A DNA stretch of 64,000 bases, from contig NZ_VULR01000004.1 of NCBI RefSeq assembly GCF_009696605.1, positions 1-64,000 of the forward strand, in the 5' to 3' direction. Both the position numbers and the translations under genes were made by a program. The notes under the pieces were generated by a model, which saw only the letters and a program-made list of their open reading frames with translations, did no database searches and had not been told where the DNA came from. This DNA is from Anaerosalibacter bizertensis (GTDB lineage: Bacteria; Bacillota; Clostridia; Tissierellales; Sporanaerobacteraceae). Positions 41,267-49,605 of this stretch are shown one piece after another; the first letter of the stretch is position 1; the number at the start of each line of letters is the position of its first letter.

Positions 41267-41312
41267 GTAGGATATTATATGGAATTTATATATAGTTACA
41301 AGGAGGACAAAG

Positions 41313-41717
41313 ATGGGTAGAAAGTTAGCAAGAGAAGAGACAATGAAATTATTATTTCAGATGGAAATGAATAATGATTATTCGGATGATATAGTAGAAT
41401 TATATATTGATGAAAATGAATTTACTCATGATGAAGAAGAGTATATTAGAGATGCTGTAGAAACGATAAAAATAAATTTAAACGATATTGATGAGTCTAT
41501 TCAGAAATATATAAAGGGTTGGAAAATCCATAGACTTGCAAAAGTAGATTTATCTGTTTTGAGAATAGCTGTTTACGAGCTTACTTATAGAAAAGATATA
41601 CCTATGGAAGTTACTATTAATGAGGCTATAGAAATATGCAAGAAGTATAGCACAGATGAATCATCGAAATTTATTAATGGCGTATTGGGAAGCTTTGTAC
41701 GCAAAAAGGATGAATAG
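41313..41717 (+). CDS. nusB: Transcription antitermination factor NusB
   Basis: A 134-residue all-helical RNA-binding protein acting in rRNA antitermination. It begins GRKLAREETMKLLFQMEM, has WKIHRLAKVDLSVLRIAVYE, and ends with EICKKYSTDESSKFINGVLG. RBS AAGGAGG precedes ATG 41313. Confidence 0.95.
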   Translation: MGRKLAREETMKLLFQMEMNNDYSDDIVELYIDENEFTHDEEEYIRDAVETIKINLNDIDESIQKYIKGWKIHRLAKVDLSVLRIAVYELTYRKDIPMEVTINEAIEICKKYSTDESSKFINGVLGSFVRKKDE

Positions 41718-41720
41718 AAA

Positions 41721-42677
41721 ATGAATAAGTATTATTTAGGAATAGATACAAGCGCTTATACTACATCGGTTGGAATTGTTAATGAAGAAGGACAAGTGAT
41801 TTTAGATCTAAGAAAGAGGTTAAAGGTTGCAAGGAATAAAAGGGGATTAAGGCAACAAGAAGCAGTTTTTCAGCATATTAAAAATTTGCCTGAAATGTTT
41901 GCTAAAGTGTCTGAAACTATAGATATAAATGATTTATTAGTTATAAGTGCTAGTACTAAGCCAAGAAATATAGAAAAGTCGTACATGCCTGTTTTTGTTG
42001 TAGGAAAAGAACAGGCTTTTATTATATCTAAGTTGCTTAATATACCTTATAAAGAATTTAGTCATCAGGAAGGACATATATCAGCTGGAATTATAGGTAC
42101 TGCTCTTGAAAGGGAAGAAAATTTTTTAGCTTTTCATATATCAGGAGGTACTACAGAATTACTCTTTGTAGACAATAGGAGAGAAAACTTTAACATTGAA
42201 AGAATAGGTGGGACATTGGACATAAGCGTTGGGCAATTAGTAGATAGAATTGGAGTAAAATTAGGATTAGATTTCCCATGTGGAGAAGAAATGGACTGTT
42301 TATCTCAGAATGGAAGTATAATAAATAAAAAAATACCACTTAGCATAAAAGATACCTGGTCTAATTTTTCTGGATATGAGAATTTTTTTTATGATATAAT
42401 AGATAGTAAAAAATATTTAACTGAAGATATAATTAAAACTTTATTTTATACAATATATCTATGTTTAGAGAAGATAATAGTTAATTCATGTATGAGTTTT
42501 AATATAAGGAAAGTACTACTAATAGGTGGAGTAGCTTCTAATATTTTTATTAGAAAAAATCTTAGTGAAAGTTTAAGCAAAAGGGGTATAGATTTATATA
42601 TACCTCCTATAGAATATTGTTCAGACAATGGAATAGGAACTGCTTATTTAGGAAATGTAAAGAATGACAATAGGTGA
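41721..42677 (+). CDS. TsaD/Kae1-like paralogue
   Basis: A 318-residue ASKHA-fold protein related to TsaD: LGIDTSAYTTSVGIV (phosphate loop), SHQEGHISAG (metal histidines HxxxH), AFHISGGTTELLF and VLLIGGVASN. TsaD itself makes t6A in tRNA. This type of paralogue next to nusB and xseA is found in Clostridia, and differs from typical TsaD by the shortened segments and by HQEGH in place of VNHLEGH. Its role is unknown. It lies four bases after nusB. Confidence 0.8.
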   Translation: MNKYYLGIDTSAYTTSVGIVNEEGQVILDLRKRLKVARNKRGLRQQEAVFQHIKNLPEMFAKVSETIDINDLLVISASTKPRNIEKSYMPVFVVGKEQAFIISKLLNIPYKEFSHQEGHISAGIIGTALEREENFLAFHISGGTTELLFVDNRRENFNIERIGGTLDISVGQLVDRIGVKLGLDFPCGEEMDCLSQNGSIINKKIPLSIKDTWSNFSGYENFFYDIIDSKKYLTEDIIKTLFYTIYLCLEKIIVNSCMSFNIRKVLLIGGVASNIFIRKNLSESLSKRGIDLYIPPIEYCSDNGIGTAYLGNVKNDNR

Positions 42678-42688
42678 GGGATTAAAAT

Positions 42689-43915
42689 ATGTCAATTAAA
42701 CCTTTAAGAGTAAGTGAAGTTAATCAATATATAAAGAGAACTTTTGCAGGTGATCCAATTTTATCTAATATATCAGTGGAAGGAGAAATATCCAATTTTA
42801 AACATCATTATAGTGGGCACATGTATTTTTCATTAAAGGATGATAAAGGAAAAATCAAATGTGTTATGTTTAGAAATGATAATAGTTCCATATCAATGGA
42901 ACTAAAAGATGGTATGAAGGTAGTGGTTAAAGGATACATTTCAGTTTTTGAAAGAAATGGAAATTATCAACTATATGTTAAGAGCATAAAAGAAGAGGGC
43001 TTAGGAGAATTATATATAGCTTTTGAAAAACTAAAAACTAAGTTAGAAGAGGAAGGACTTTTTGCTGAAGAATATAAAAAAACTATACCTTATTTTCCTA
43101 AAAAAATCGGTATAGTTACTTCATCTACTGGAGCAGCTATTAGGGATATAATTACGGTTATAAAAAGGAGATTTCCAATAGTTGAACTTATAATATATCC
43201 TGTCTTAGTTCAAGGAAAATCTGCGCCTTTAGAAATATCTAGAGGGCTGAAATATTTTGATAGTAGAGACGATATAGATTTAATAATCACTGGTAGAGGT
43301 GGGGGGTCGATAGAAGAGTTATTTGCCTTTAATGATGAAGGGTTAGCGAGAACTATTCATACAATGGACAAGCCAGTTATTTCGGCTGTAGGTCATGAAA
43401 CAGACTATACAATATCGGATTTTGTTGCGGATTTAAGAGCACCAACACCATCAGCTGCTGCAGAACTAGCGGTACCAGAATTAAATTTGATGAAAAAAGA
43501 ATTAAAAGATAATTTTTTAAATTTAGTAGACAGTTTTAACTATATAAAGGAGAGTAAATTAAAAGAAATAGATTATCAAAAAAATAAACTGACCTATAAC
43601 AACCCTATTTCTAAACTTAATGACGATAAACAATATCTAGATACTTTGTTTAAAAAGCTTGTTACAGTATATAATTTTAAAGTAAGTGAATTACATAGTA
43701 AAGTTGATAAACTTGGAGATAAGCTAAATATTTTAAGTCCCATATCTTCAATAAATAGAGGATACGGACTGATATTAGATAATAAGGGACATGTAATTAA
43801 AACTGTTAATGATATAAAAGAAGAAGAAAAATTAAGCATTTTACTAAAAGATGGTATAGTTGAGAGTAAGGTGGTAAAAGTTAATAAAGGAGAGTTTAAA
43901 AATGGATTTAACTAA
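42689..43915 (+). CDS. xseA: Exodeoxyribonuclease VII large subunit
   Basis: A 408-residue single-strand exonuclease subunit. The N-terminal OB fold (PILSNISVEGEISNFKHHYS, HMYFSLKDD) precedes the catalytic region (GIVTSSTGAAIRDIITVIKR, ITGRGGGSIEELFAFNDE, VGHETDYTISDFVADLRAPT). Its last 14 bases overlap xseB. Confidence 0.95.
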   Translation: MSIKPLRVSEVNQYIKRTFAGDPILSNISVEGEISNFKHHYSGHMYFSLKDDKGKIKCVMFRNDNSSISMELKDGMKVVVKGYISVFERNGNYQLYVKSIKEEGLGELYIAFEKLKTKLEEEGLFAEEYKKTIPYFPKKIGIVTSSTGAAIRDIITVIKRRFPIVELIIYPVLVQGKSAPLEISRGLKYFDSRDDIDLIITGRGGGSIEELFAFNDEGLARTIHTMDKPVISAVGHETDYTISDFVADLRAPTPSAAAELAVPELNLMKKELKDNFLNLVDSFNYIKESKLKEIDYQKNKLTYNNPISKLNDDKQYLDTLFKKLVTVYNFKVSELHSKVDKLGDKLNILSPISSINRGYGLILDNKGHVIKTVNDIKEEEKLSILLKDGIVESKVVKVNKGEFKNGFN

Positions 43916-44126
43916 TTTATCATATGAAGAGGGTTTAAAAGAATTAGAATCTATAATAGACAGCCTAGAAACCGGAGAATTAACTTTAGAAGAGTCTTTT
44001 AACAAATTTAAAAAAGGAGTAGATCTATATAAATATCTGTATGAAATACTTAATAAAGTAGAGGGAGAAATAAAAATTATTATGGAAGATGAAGAAAGAG
44101 AAGAAGATTTCCAGCTGGAGGGTTAA
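43902..44126 (+). CDS. xseB: Exodeoxyribonuclease VII small subunit
   Basis: A 74-residue helical protein: SYEEGLKELESIIDSLETGE followed by LTLEESFNKFKKGVDLYKYL is the XseB pattern. It overlaps xseA by 14 bases, so the two subunits are translated together. Confidence 0.94.
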   Translation: MDLTNLSYEEGLKELESIIDSLETGELTLEESFNKFKKGVDLYKYLYEILNKVEGEIKIIMEDEEREEDFQLEG

Positions 44127-44130
44127 TTAT

Positions 44131-45000
44131 ATGAGCTTAATAGATGAAATTGATCATTTGAAGGAAGTTATAGATGATGAATTAAATAGAATTTTTGTTA
44201 ATAAAACAGGATATCAAGAAAAAATATTTCAAGCTATGAAATATAGTCTTTTTACTGGAGGAAAACGAATTAGACCTATACTTTTACTAAAGAGCTGTGA
44301 AATGATTAGTGGAAGTTATGATGAAGCAATTCCTTTTGCATTGGCTTTAGAAATGATTCATACTTATTCCCTTATTCATGATGATCTACCATCTATGGAT
44401 GATGATGATTTTAGAAGAGGAAAACCGACAAACCATAAAATCTTTGGGGAAGCTATTGCAATACTTTCGGGAGATGGACTTCTTAATTTGGCATATGAAA
44501 TAATGATAGAAAATACAATTTTATTTTCAAAAAACAGAGAAGATTACTATAAGTTTTTATTAGCTTCCAAAGAAATTAGCAAAGCTAGTGGTATAGATGG
44601 TATGATTGGCGGACAAGTGGTTGATATATTGTCAGATAGCGAGTCTATAGATAGTTTAGAATTAGAATTTATGTATAGATGTAAGACAGCAGCATTAATT
44701 GAGGCAGCAGTAGTTTCAGGAGGAATTATTGGAGGGGCTAATGAAATAGAAATAGATAATTTACGAAAATATGGACGTTGTATTGGCTTAGGTTATCAAA
44801 TAAGGGATGATATATTGGATATAGATGAAGATAGGGCAATAAATAAAACAACCTATTTATCTTTTAATTCTCTTGAAACAGCAAAGGAAAAAGTAGAATA
44901 TTTAAGCAAGGAAGCAAAACTATCTTTAGAAATTTTTAAGGATAATAATATTACTTTTTTAGAAGAGATTGCATATTATTTAATTAATAGGAATAAATAG
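44131..45000 (+). CDS. ispA: Polyprenyl (farnesyl-type) diphosphate synthase
   Basis: A 289-residue all-helical prenyltransferase that condenses isopentenyl diphosphate with allylic diphosphates. The first Asp-rich motif is LIHDDLPSMDDDDFRRGK and the second is GYQIRDDILDIDED. Other conserved parts are GGKRIRPILLL and GGQVVDI. ATG 44131 has GGAGGG upstream. It is followed by the OLE RNA gene, as in Bacillus halodurans. Confidence 0.94.
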   Translation: MSLIDEIDHLKEVIDDELNRIFVNKTGYQEKIFQAMKYSLFTGGKRIRPILLLKSCEMISGSYDEAIPFALALEMIHTYSLIHDDLPSMDDDDFRRGKPTNHKIFGEAIAILSGDGLLNLAYEIMIENTILFSKNREDYYKFLLASKEISKASGIDGMIGGQVVDILSDSESIDSLELEFMYRCKTAALIEAAVVSGGIIGGANEIEIDNLRKYGRCIGLGYQIRDDILDIDEDRAINKTTYLSFNSLETAKEKVEYLSKEAKLSLEIFKDNNITFLEEIAYYLINRNK

Positions 45001-45013
45001 TTTTTTTGTATCA

Positions 45014-45042
45014 TTGAAATAAAAAATATTCTATGCTATAAT
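45014..45042 (+). promoter_or_regulatory. Promoter of the OLE RNA
   Basis: TTGAAA at 45014-45019, a 17-nt spacer and TATAAT at 45037-45042. It begins 13 bases after the ispA stop and predicts a transcript start near 45049. Confidence 0.8.
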
Positions 45043-45048
45043 TATGCT

Positions 45049-45657
45049 TAGCTTAGAGTGGTGCAGTATTCTAGTCAGCACAGCTATTCTCGAAGGCGGG
45101 GCTAAAAATCCGTCGAAGGGCATATCGATGAAGTTCCTAATCTCGGCTTTCGACGCCCAGTTGGGGGCCGTTATTGGGAGTAAGAGAGATGGGGCGATCT
45201 GCAATGGCATGCAGGCGTTGACCCTACTCTCGTGGAGACTTATCCTATAATACGGAAGGATAAGATAAACCTGCAAAGTAAATTCTATTACTCGCAGTGT
45301 AGCCTGCCTTGAGTGAAGTGGGCAGAAGATAATGGAAAACTAAACTTTCCAAAGGGCCCAGGAAAGTTAGGTTTTGTTATCGAAACCCATTTTGCAAAAG
45401 AGGCTAAGGAATAGACTGGCTGTTTGAGGAAAACTCCTAGACTGTTCTATTTAGGAGATATACTAGGGATTACAGTGCGGTCTAAGTGGTAATCTAGTTT
45501 CACTATTTGGCGACAAAGTGAAGATAAGATTGAAGGGAAACCGCTAATATGGCGACATGGAGTTCTTATCTGGGAAATCCTGCTAGACCTTAAGCCGTAA
45601 GATTTACTTAGTATATCACCACTCAAAAAGCTGATAGCATTTGCTATCAGCTTTTTA
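45049..45657 (+). ncRNA. ole: OLE RNA (ornate, large, extremophilic)
   Basis: A roughly 610-nt GC-richer segment without a credible gene, between ispA and a small membrane protein gene. Its 5' end GAGTGGTG (45056-45063) is complementary to CACCACTC (45617-45624), giving an 8-bp closing helix. Internal hairpins include CTTATCCT/AGGATAAG (45239-45246 with 45257-45264), CTGCC/GGCAG (45304-45308 with 45321-45325) and CTTTCC/GGAAAG (45345-45350 with 45361-45366). Length, structure, neighbours (xseB, ispA, tlyA, argR, recN) and the OapA-like partner agree with OLE RNA of Bacillus halodurans and anaerobic Clostridia. OLE forms a membrane-located complex linked to alcohol, cold and magnesium stress. 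Identity comes from context and layout, not from an alignment. Confidence 0.9.
45625..45657 (+). terminator. Terminator at the 3' end of the OLE RNA
   Basis: AAAAAGCTGATAGCA and TGCTATCAGCTTTTT form a perfect 15-bp stem with a TT loop, directly behind the closing helix of the RNA. Confidence 0.93.
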
Positions 45658-45705
45658 TTCTTATAGGACTTTTCAAACCAATAATAATTTGGAGGTTATC
45701 ATTAA

Positions 45706-46293
45706 ATGAGAAGAAAAAGTGATGATGCTATATCACATAAGCAAACTAAAAAATGGGTTATTGTTATTTCTGTGTGGACATTTGTAATGGCCATTTTTTT
45801 TAGCTTAATAACTGAAAAACTTATGAAGAATTTAGATGTGTTTTTTGCATTCATAATATTAATTATTATTATACTATTAGGTATTCTATTTGATATAATA
45901 GGAATTGCGGTAACAGCCTCAGATGAAAAACCTTTTCATTCTATGGCTGCAAATAAAGTAGAAGAAGCAAAACATGCTATAAAACTTATTAAAAACGCAG
46001 GACAAGTATCAAATTTTTGTAATGATGTTATTGGAGATATAAGTGGTATTGTAAGTGGTTCTGCTGGAACAATTATTATTTATAATCTTATAAATAAATA
46101 TAATATTAAAAATGGTACTATATTAAGTATAATAATAACAGCCTTGATTGCCTCTTTTACTGTAGGTGGAAAAGCCGTAGGGAAAGAAATAGCTATAAAT
46201 AATTCTGAAAAGATTATATTTAAAATGGCAAAAGTACTAAATTTTCTAGAAAATAATTTTAAAATAAAATTATTTAAAAATCAAACGAAATAA
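45706..46293 (+). CDS. oapA: OLE-associated membrane protein OapA
   Basis: A 195-residue protein with four predicted membrane helices (about residues 17-38, 45-72, 115-135 and 140-160) and basic ends, including RRKSDDAISHKQTKKW at the N-terminus. A polar central segment (SDEKPFHSMAANKVEEAKHA) lies between helices two and three. In Bacillus halodurans OapA binds OLE RNA and brings it to the membrane. Position directly after the RNA, size and topology all match. ATG 45706 follows GGAGGT. In B. halodurans dxs follows; here tlyA follows at once. Confidence 0.88.
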   Translation: MRRKSDDAISHKQTKKWVIVISVWTFVMAIFFSLITEKLMKNLDVFFAFIILIIIILLGILFDIIGIAVTASDEKPFHSMAANKVEEAKHAIKLIKNAGQVSNFCNDVIGDISGIVSGSAGTIIIYNLINKYNIKNGTILSIIITALIASFTVGGKAVGKEIAINNSEKIIFKMAKVLNFLENNFKIKLFKNQTK

Positions 46294-46309
46294 ATATAGG
46301 AGAGATTAT

Positions 46310-47113
46310 ATGAAGAAAGAAAGGATAGATATTTTATTAGTTGAAAAAAATCTTGTCAAATCCCGAGAAAGAGCAAAGAGAATTGTTATGGAAGGAATAG
46401 TATTTGTAGATGGACAAAGGATTGATAAACCTGGAGAAAAAGTAGCTATAGATAAAGAAATATTAATAAAAGGAAATCCAATTCCTTATGTAAGTAGGGG
46501 AGGACTAAAATTAGAAAAAGCTATAGATAGTTTTGATATAGATTTAAAAAATAAAATAGCTATAGATGTCGGAGCTTCTACAGGAGGATTTACAGATTGT
46601 ATGCTTAAAAATGGTGTAAAAAAAGTATATGCGATAGATGTAGGTTATGGACAAATAGATTGGAATCTAAGACAAGACGATAGGGTAGTTGTAAAGGAAA
46701 GGACTAATATAAGATATGTCACAAAAGATGATATAGGTGAGTTAGCAGATTTTGTTTCTATAGATGTTTCTTTTATTTCTTTAAAGTTAGTATTACCTGT
46801 AGTTAAGGAGCTTATAAATAATGATGGAGAAATTATTTGTTTGGTTAAGCCACAATTCGAGGCTGGCAAAGAAAAAGTGGGAAAGAAAGGCATAATAAGG
46901 GATAGTAAAATTCATGAAGAAGTATTAAATAGTATTTATGAGTTTTGCGAAGAAATAGATCTTCAAGTTAAAGATGCCACATATTCTCCAGTAAAAGGAA
47001 CTACCGGAAACATAGAATATTTATTTTATTTAACAAAGGGGCTAGATAAAACGCATGATAAAACTAAAGAAAAACTCAAAGAAATTGTTGAAAAATCTCA
47101 TATAATGTTATAA
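46310..47113 (+). CDS. tlyA: TlyA-family rRNA 2'-O-methyltransferase
   Basis: A 267-residue protein with an S4 RNA-binding domain (ERIDILLVEKNLVKSRERAK) and a Rossmann SAM domain (AIDVGASTGGFTDCMLKNG, then FVSIDVSFISLKLVLPVV). TlyA enzymes methylate ribose in 16S and 23S rRNA and influence capreomycin sensitivity in mycobacteria; some were once called hemolysins. It sits between oapA and argR. Confidence 0.93.
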   Translation: MKKERIDILLVEKNLVKSRERAKRIVMEGIVFVDGQRIDKPGEKVAIDKEILIKGNPIPYVSRGGLKLEKAIDSFDIDLKNKIAIDVGASTGGFTDCMLKNGVKKVYAIDVGYGQIDWNLRQDDRVVVKERTNIRYVTKDDIGELADFVSIDVSFISLKLVLPVVKELINNDGEIICLVKPQFEAGKEKVGKKGIIRDSKIHEEVLNSIYEFCEEIDLQVKDATYSPVKGTTGNIEYLFYLTKGLDKTHDKTKEKLKEIVEKSHIML

Positions 47114-47141
47114 TCATTATAAAATAATGTTATTAATTCTT

Positions 47142-47174
47142 TTGTAATTTTAAAGTTATTGCATAAAATAATTA
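47142..47174 (+). promoter_or_regulatory. Weak promoter and possible ARG box before argR
   Basis: TTGTAA at 47142-47147, a 16-nt spacer and TAAAAT at 47164-47169. TGCATAAAATAATTA overlaps the -10 box and partly resembles an ARG box half. Both calls are tentative. Confidence 0.35.
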
Positions 47175-47232
47175 AGGTTTTAGTTGAGTTAAGAACTCTT
47201 CCTAAATAGTCTTACTTTAAAGGAGGCAAAAT

Positions 47233-47685
47233 ATGAAGAAATATGGAAGGCAGAGAAAAATTTTAGAACTAATAGAGACTTATGAAATAGAGACTCAAGA
47301 AGAATTAGCAGATCATCTAAAAAGGACTGGCATTGATATTACTCAAGCTACTATTTCTAGAGATATAAAGGAATTAAGATTGGTTAAAGTCTTATCTAAG
47401 AGTGGTAAGTATAAATATGCTGTTATGGATGATAGTACTGAAGGAGCCACAGATAGACTTATAAAAATATTCAAAAGCTCCATCACAAGCTATGATGTAG
47501 CTGGCCATATTTTAGTTATTAAGACTTTACCTGGTGCAGCACAAGTTTGTGCTTCAGCTATAGATACATTAAAAATTGAATCTGTTGTAGGAAGTATTGC
47601 TGGAGATGATACTATATTTGTTGCTATTAGTGATATAGAGCATATTGATTCCGTAGTAAAAACTTTCCAAGGTTTACTCAATTAG
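47233..47685 (+). CDS. argR: Arginine repressor ArgR
   Basis: A 150-residue hexameric repressor/activator of arginine metabolism. The N-terminal winged helix shows QEELADHLKRTGIDITQATI and SRDIKELRLVKV. The C-terminal arginine-binding domain shows KTLPGAAQVCASAIDTL and GSIAGDDTIFVA. It lies in the conserved tlyA-argR-recN order. ATG 47233 follows AAAGGAGG. Confidence 0.95.
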   Translation: MKKYGRQRKILELIETYEIETQEELADHLKRTGIDITQATISRDIKELRLVKVLSKSGKYKYAVMDDSTEGATDRLIKIFKSSITSYDVAGHILVIKTLPGAAQVCASAIDTLKIESVVGSIAGDDTIFVAISDIEHIDSVVKTFQGLLN

Positions 47686-47699
47686 TTGGAGGGAATTTT

Positions 47700-49400
47700 A
47701 TGATTGTAGAACTAAATATTGAGAATTTTGCTATCGTAGAAAGATTGAATATAAATTTTACTAAAGGACTCAATGTATTGACAGGAGAAACAGGTGCGGG
47801 AAAGTCAATAATTGTAGAAGCAATTAGTTTGATTTTAGGAGGAAGAGCTAATAAAGATTTAATAAGGACAGGCTATGATAAAGCTATTTTAGAGGGACTT
47901 TTTTTTCTCGAAAAACCTAAAAAAATAGAAAGAATTTTAAATCAATATGGCATTGAACAAGATCGTGGTAATTACATACTTATAACTAGAGAACTGCATG
48001 CAACAGGTAGAAGTGTTTCAAGAATTAATGGAAGAACAGTAACAGTTAATATGTTAAATAATATTACAAAGCATCTAGTTGATATTCACGGACAACATGA
48101 ACATCAATCTCTTTTAAATGTAGAAAGGCATATTGATATTATTGATTCTTTTGGAGATGATTCTTTTAATGAGTTAAAAGAAAAAATAAAATCTGATTAT
48201 ATTAGAATTTTAAATTTAAAGAAGAAATTAAAGAGTTTGTCTTTAGAAGAAATGGAAAGAGATAGGGAGATTGATATTTTAAAGTATCAAATAGAAGAAA
48301 TAGATAGTTCAAATTTATCTGTGGAAGAGGATGAAAATATTTTAATAGAGTATAATAAATTAAATAATGCACAAAACATTGAATCCAATCTAGGTAAATC
48401 TGTAAATATTCTTCAATCAAAAGAATATGATAGTTTTTCTACAATAGATAGTTTGAACGAGGTTATTAATTTAATCGAAGAGATAAAAGATAATGATATA
48501 CAATTAGAAAAAATCTATAATGAACTTATTAATATTAGTTTTGAATTACAGGATATTACAAGGAACTTAAATAATTATATGGAAAATATAGTTATAGATA
48601 AAGAGCAATTAGATTTTTTAGAAGATAGGATTAATACTATAAATAAATTGAAAAAGAAATATGGAAATAGTGTACAGGAAATTTTTATATATAGAGATAA
48701 AATATATTCAAAACTTCAGCTTCTTTTAAATATAGAAGAGGAAATTCAAGATATTAATAAAAAAATCAAAAAAGTTGAAGAGGCTTTAAAAATTAATTGT
48801 GAACTATTATCTGAGAAAAGGAAACTAATTGGTTCAAACCTTGAAAAAGAGATTTTCAGAGAATTACAAGAGCTTAATATGAAAGATGTAGTTTTTAAGA
48901 TAAATTTTGAGGAATATGATTATTTTACAATTAGTGGTCTTGATAAGGTTGAATTTTTAATATCTACAAACCCAGGTGAAAAATTGAAACCTCTCTCTAA
49001 AATTGTTTCAGGAGGAGAAATGTCTAGAATAATGTTGGCTTTTAAGTCAATTTTAGCTGAATATGATTATATACCCTCCCTTATTTTTGATGAGATAGAT
49101 ACAGGAATTAGCGGAAGAACTGCTCAGATTGTAGGAGAGAAGATTAATAATATTTCAAAAAAACATCAAGTAATTTGCATTTCTCATTTGCCTCAAATTG
49201 CTGCACTTGCAGATACTCATTTTTCAATATCAAAAAAAATAATGGAAGACAAAACTATCGTTAAAGTAAAAAAATTAAATTACGAAGAAAGGATTAATGA
49301 GTTAGCAAGATTATTAGGTGGAGTAGATTTAACAAATACAACAAAGTTACATGCAAAAGAAATGTTAGAATTGACCAAAAAAATAAAAAAAGGTTTCTGA
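47700..49400 (+). CDS. recN: DNA repair protein RecN
   Basis: A 566-residue SMC-like ATPase acting early in double-strand break repair. The Walker A is LTGETGAGKSIIVEAISLIL, the long central part is coiled coil (about residues 150-350), and the C-terminal end carries the signature VSGGEMSRIMLAFKSIL and Walker B SLIFDEIDTGISG. Length is normal. It begins 15 bases after argR. Confidence 0.96.
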   Translation: MIVELNIENFAIVERLNINFTKGLNVLTGETGAGKSIIVEAISLILGGRANKDLIRTGYDKAILEGLFFLEKPKKIERILNQYGIEQDRGNYILITRELHATGRSVSRINGRTVTVNMLNNITKHLVDIHGQHEHQSLLNVERHIDIIDSFGDDSFNELKEKIKSDYIRILNLKKKLKSLSLEEMERDREIDILKYQIEEIDSSNLSVEEDENILIEYNKLNNAQNIESNLGKSVNILQSKEYDSFSTIDSLNEVINLIEEIKDNDIQLEKIYNELINISFELQDITRNLNNYMENIVIDKEQLDFLEDRINTINKLKKKYGNSVQEIFIYRDKIYSKLQLLLNIEEEIQDINKKIKKVEEALKINCELLSEKRKLIGSNLEKEIFRELQELNMKDVVFKINFEEYDYFTISGLDKVEFLISTNPGEKLKPLSKIVSGGEMSRIMLAFKSILAEYDYIPSLIFDEIDTGISGRTAQIVGEKINNISKKHQVICISHLPQIAALADTHFSISKKIMEDKTIVKVKKLNYEERINELARLLGGVDLTNTTKLHAKEMLELTKKIKKGF

Positions 49401-49401
49401 A

Positions 49402-49436
49402 AACACTTTATATTAAATTATAAAGTGTTTTTTTCA
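49402..49436 (+). terminator. Intrinsic terminator after recN
   Basis: AACACTTTATA and TATAAAGTGTT form an 11-bp stem followed by a T run. Confidence 0.93.
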
Positions 49437-49548
49437 TTTTAAAACCATAGTTGAATGTACTTTACATATGTATAAATAATTACAGAGAATAAATAAGAGC
49501 AAAAAAGGCTACATTATAGTTGCAAATAATATTTTCTTGGAGGTGAAT

Positions 49549-49605
49549 ATGAAAAGGGGAATTTTGGGGAGAGTGATTATACTTGCCAAAGCATCTCAAA
49601 TATAG
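49549..49605 (+). CDS. Short ORF with strong ribosome site overlapping spoIVB start
   Basis: TTGGAGGTGAAT precedes ATG 49549, which opens an 18-codon frame (MKRGILGRVIILAKASQI) ending at TAG 49603-49605. It overlaps the start of spoIVB by 23 bases in another frame. It may be a coupling or leader peptide, or a sign of a frameshift at the start of spoIVB. No homologue is known to me. Confidence 0.4.
   Translation: MKRGILGRVIILAKASQI

Noticed and set aside
45031-45276. Open frames of 68-81 codons on both strands inside the OLE region
   Set aside because: They have no ribosome site, overlap each other on opposite strands and lie in a GC-rich, strongly paired RNA gene, so they are taken as chance frames.
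45049-45657. RNase P RNA, tmRNA or 6S RNA as alternatives for the large RNA
   Set aside because: Length, neighbours and the downstream membrane protein fit OLE; the conserved core of RNase P RNA and the tmRNA peptide frame with an alanine-tRNA-like end were not found.
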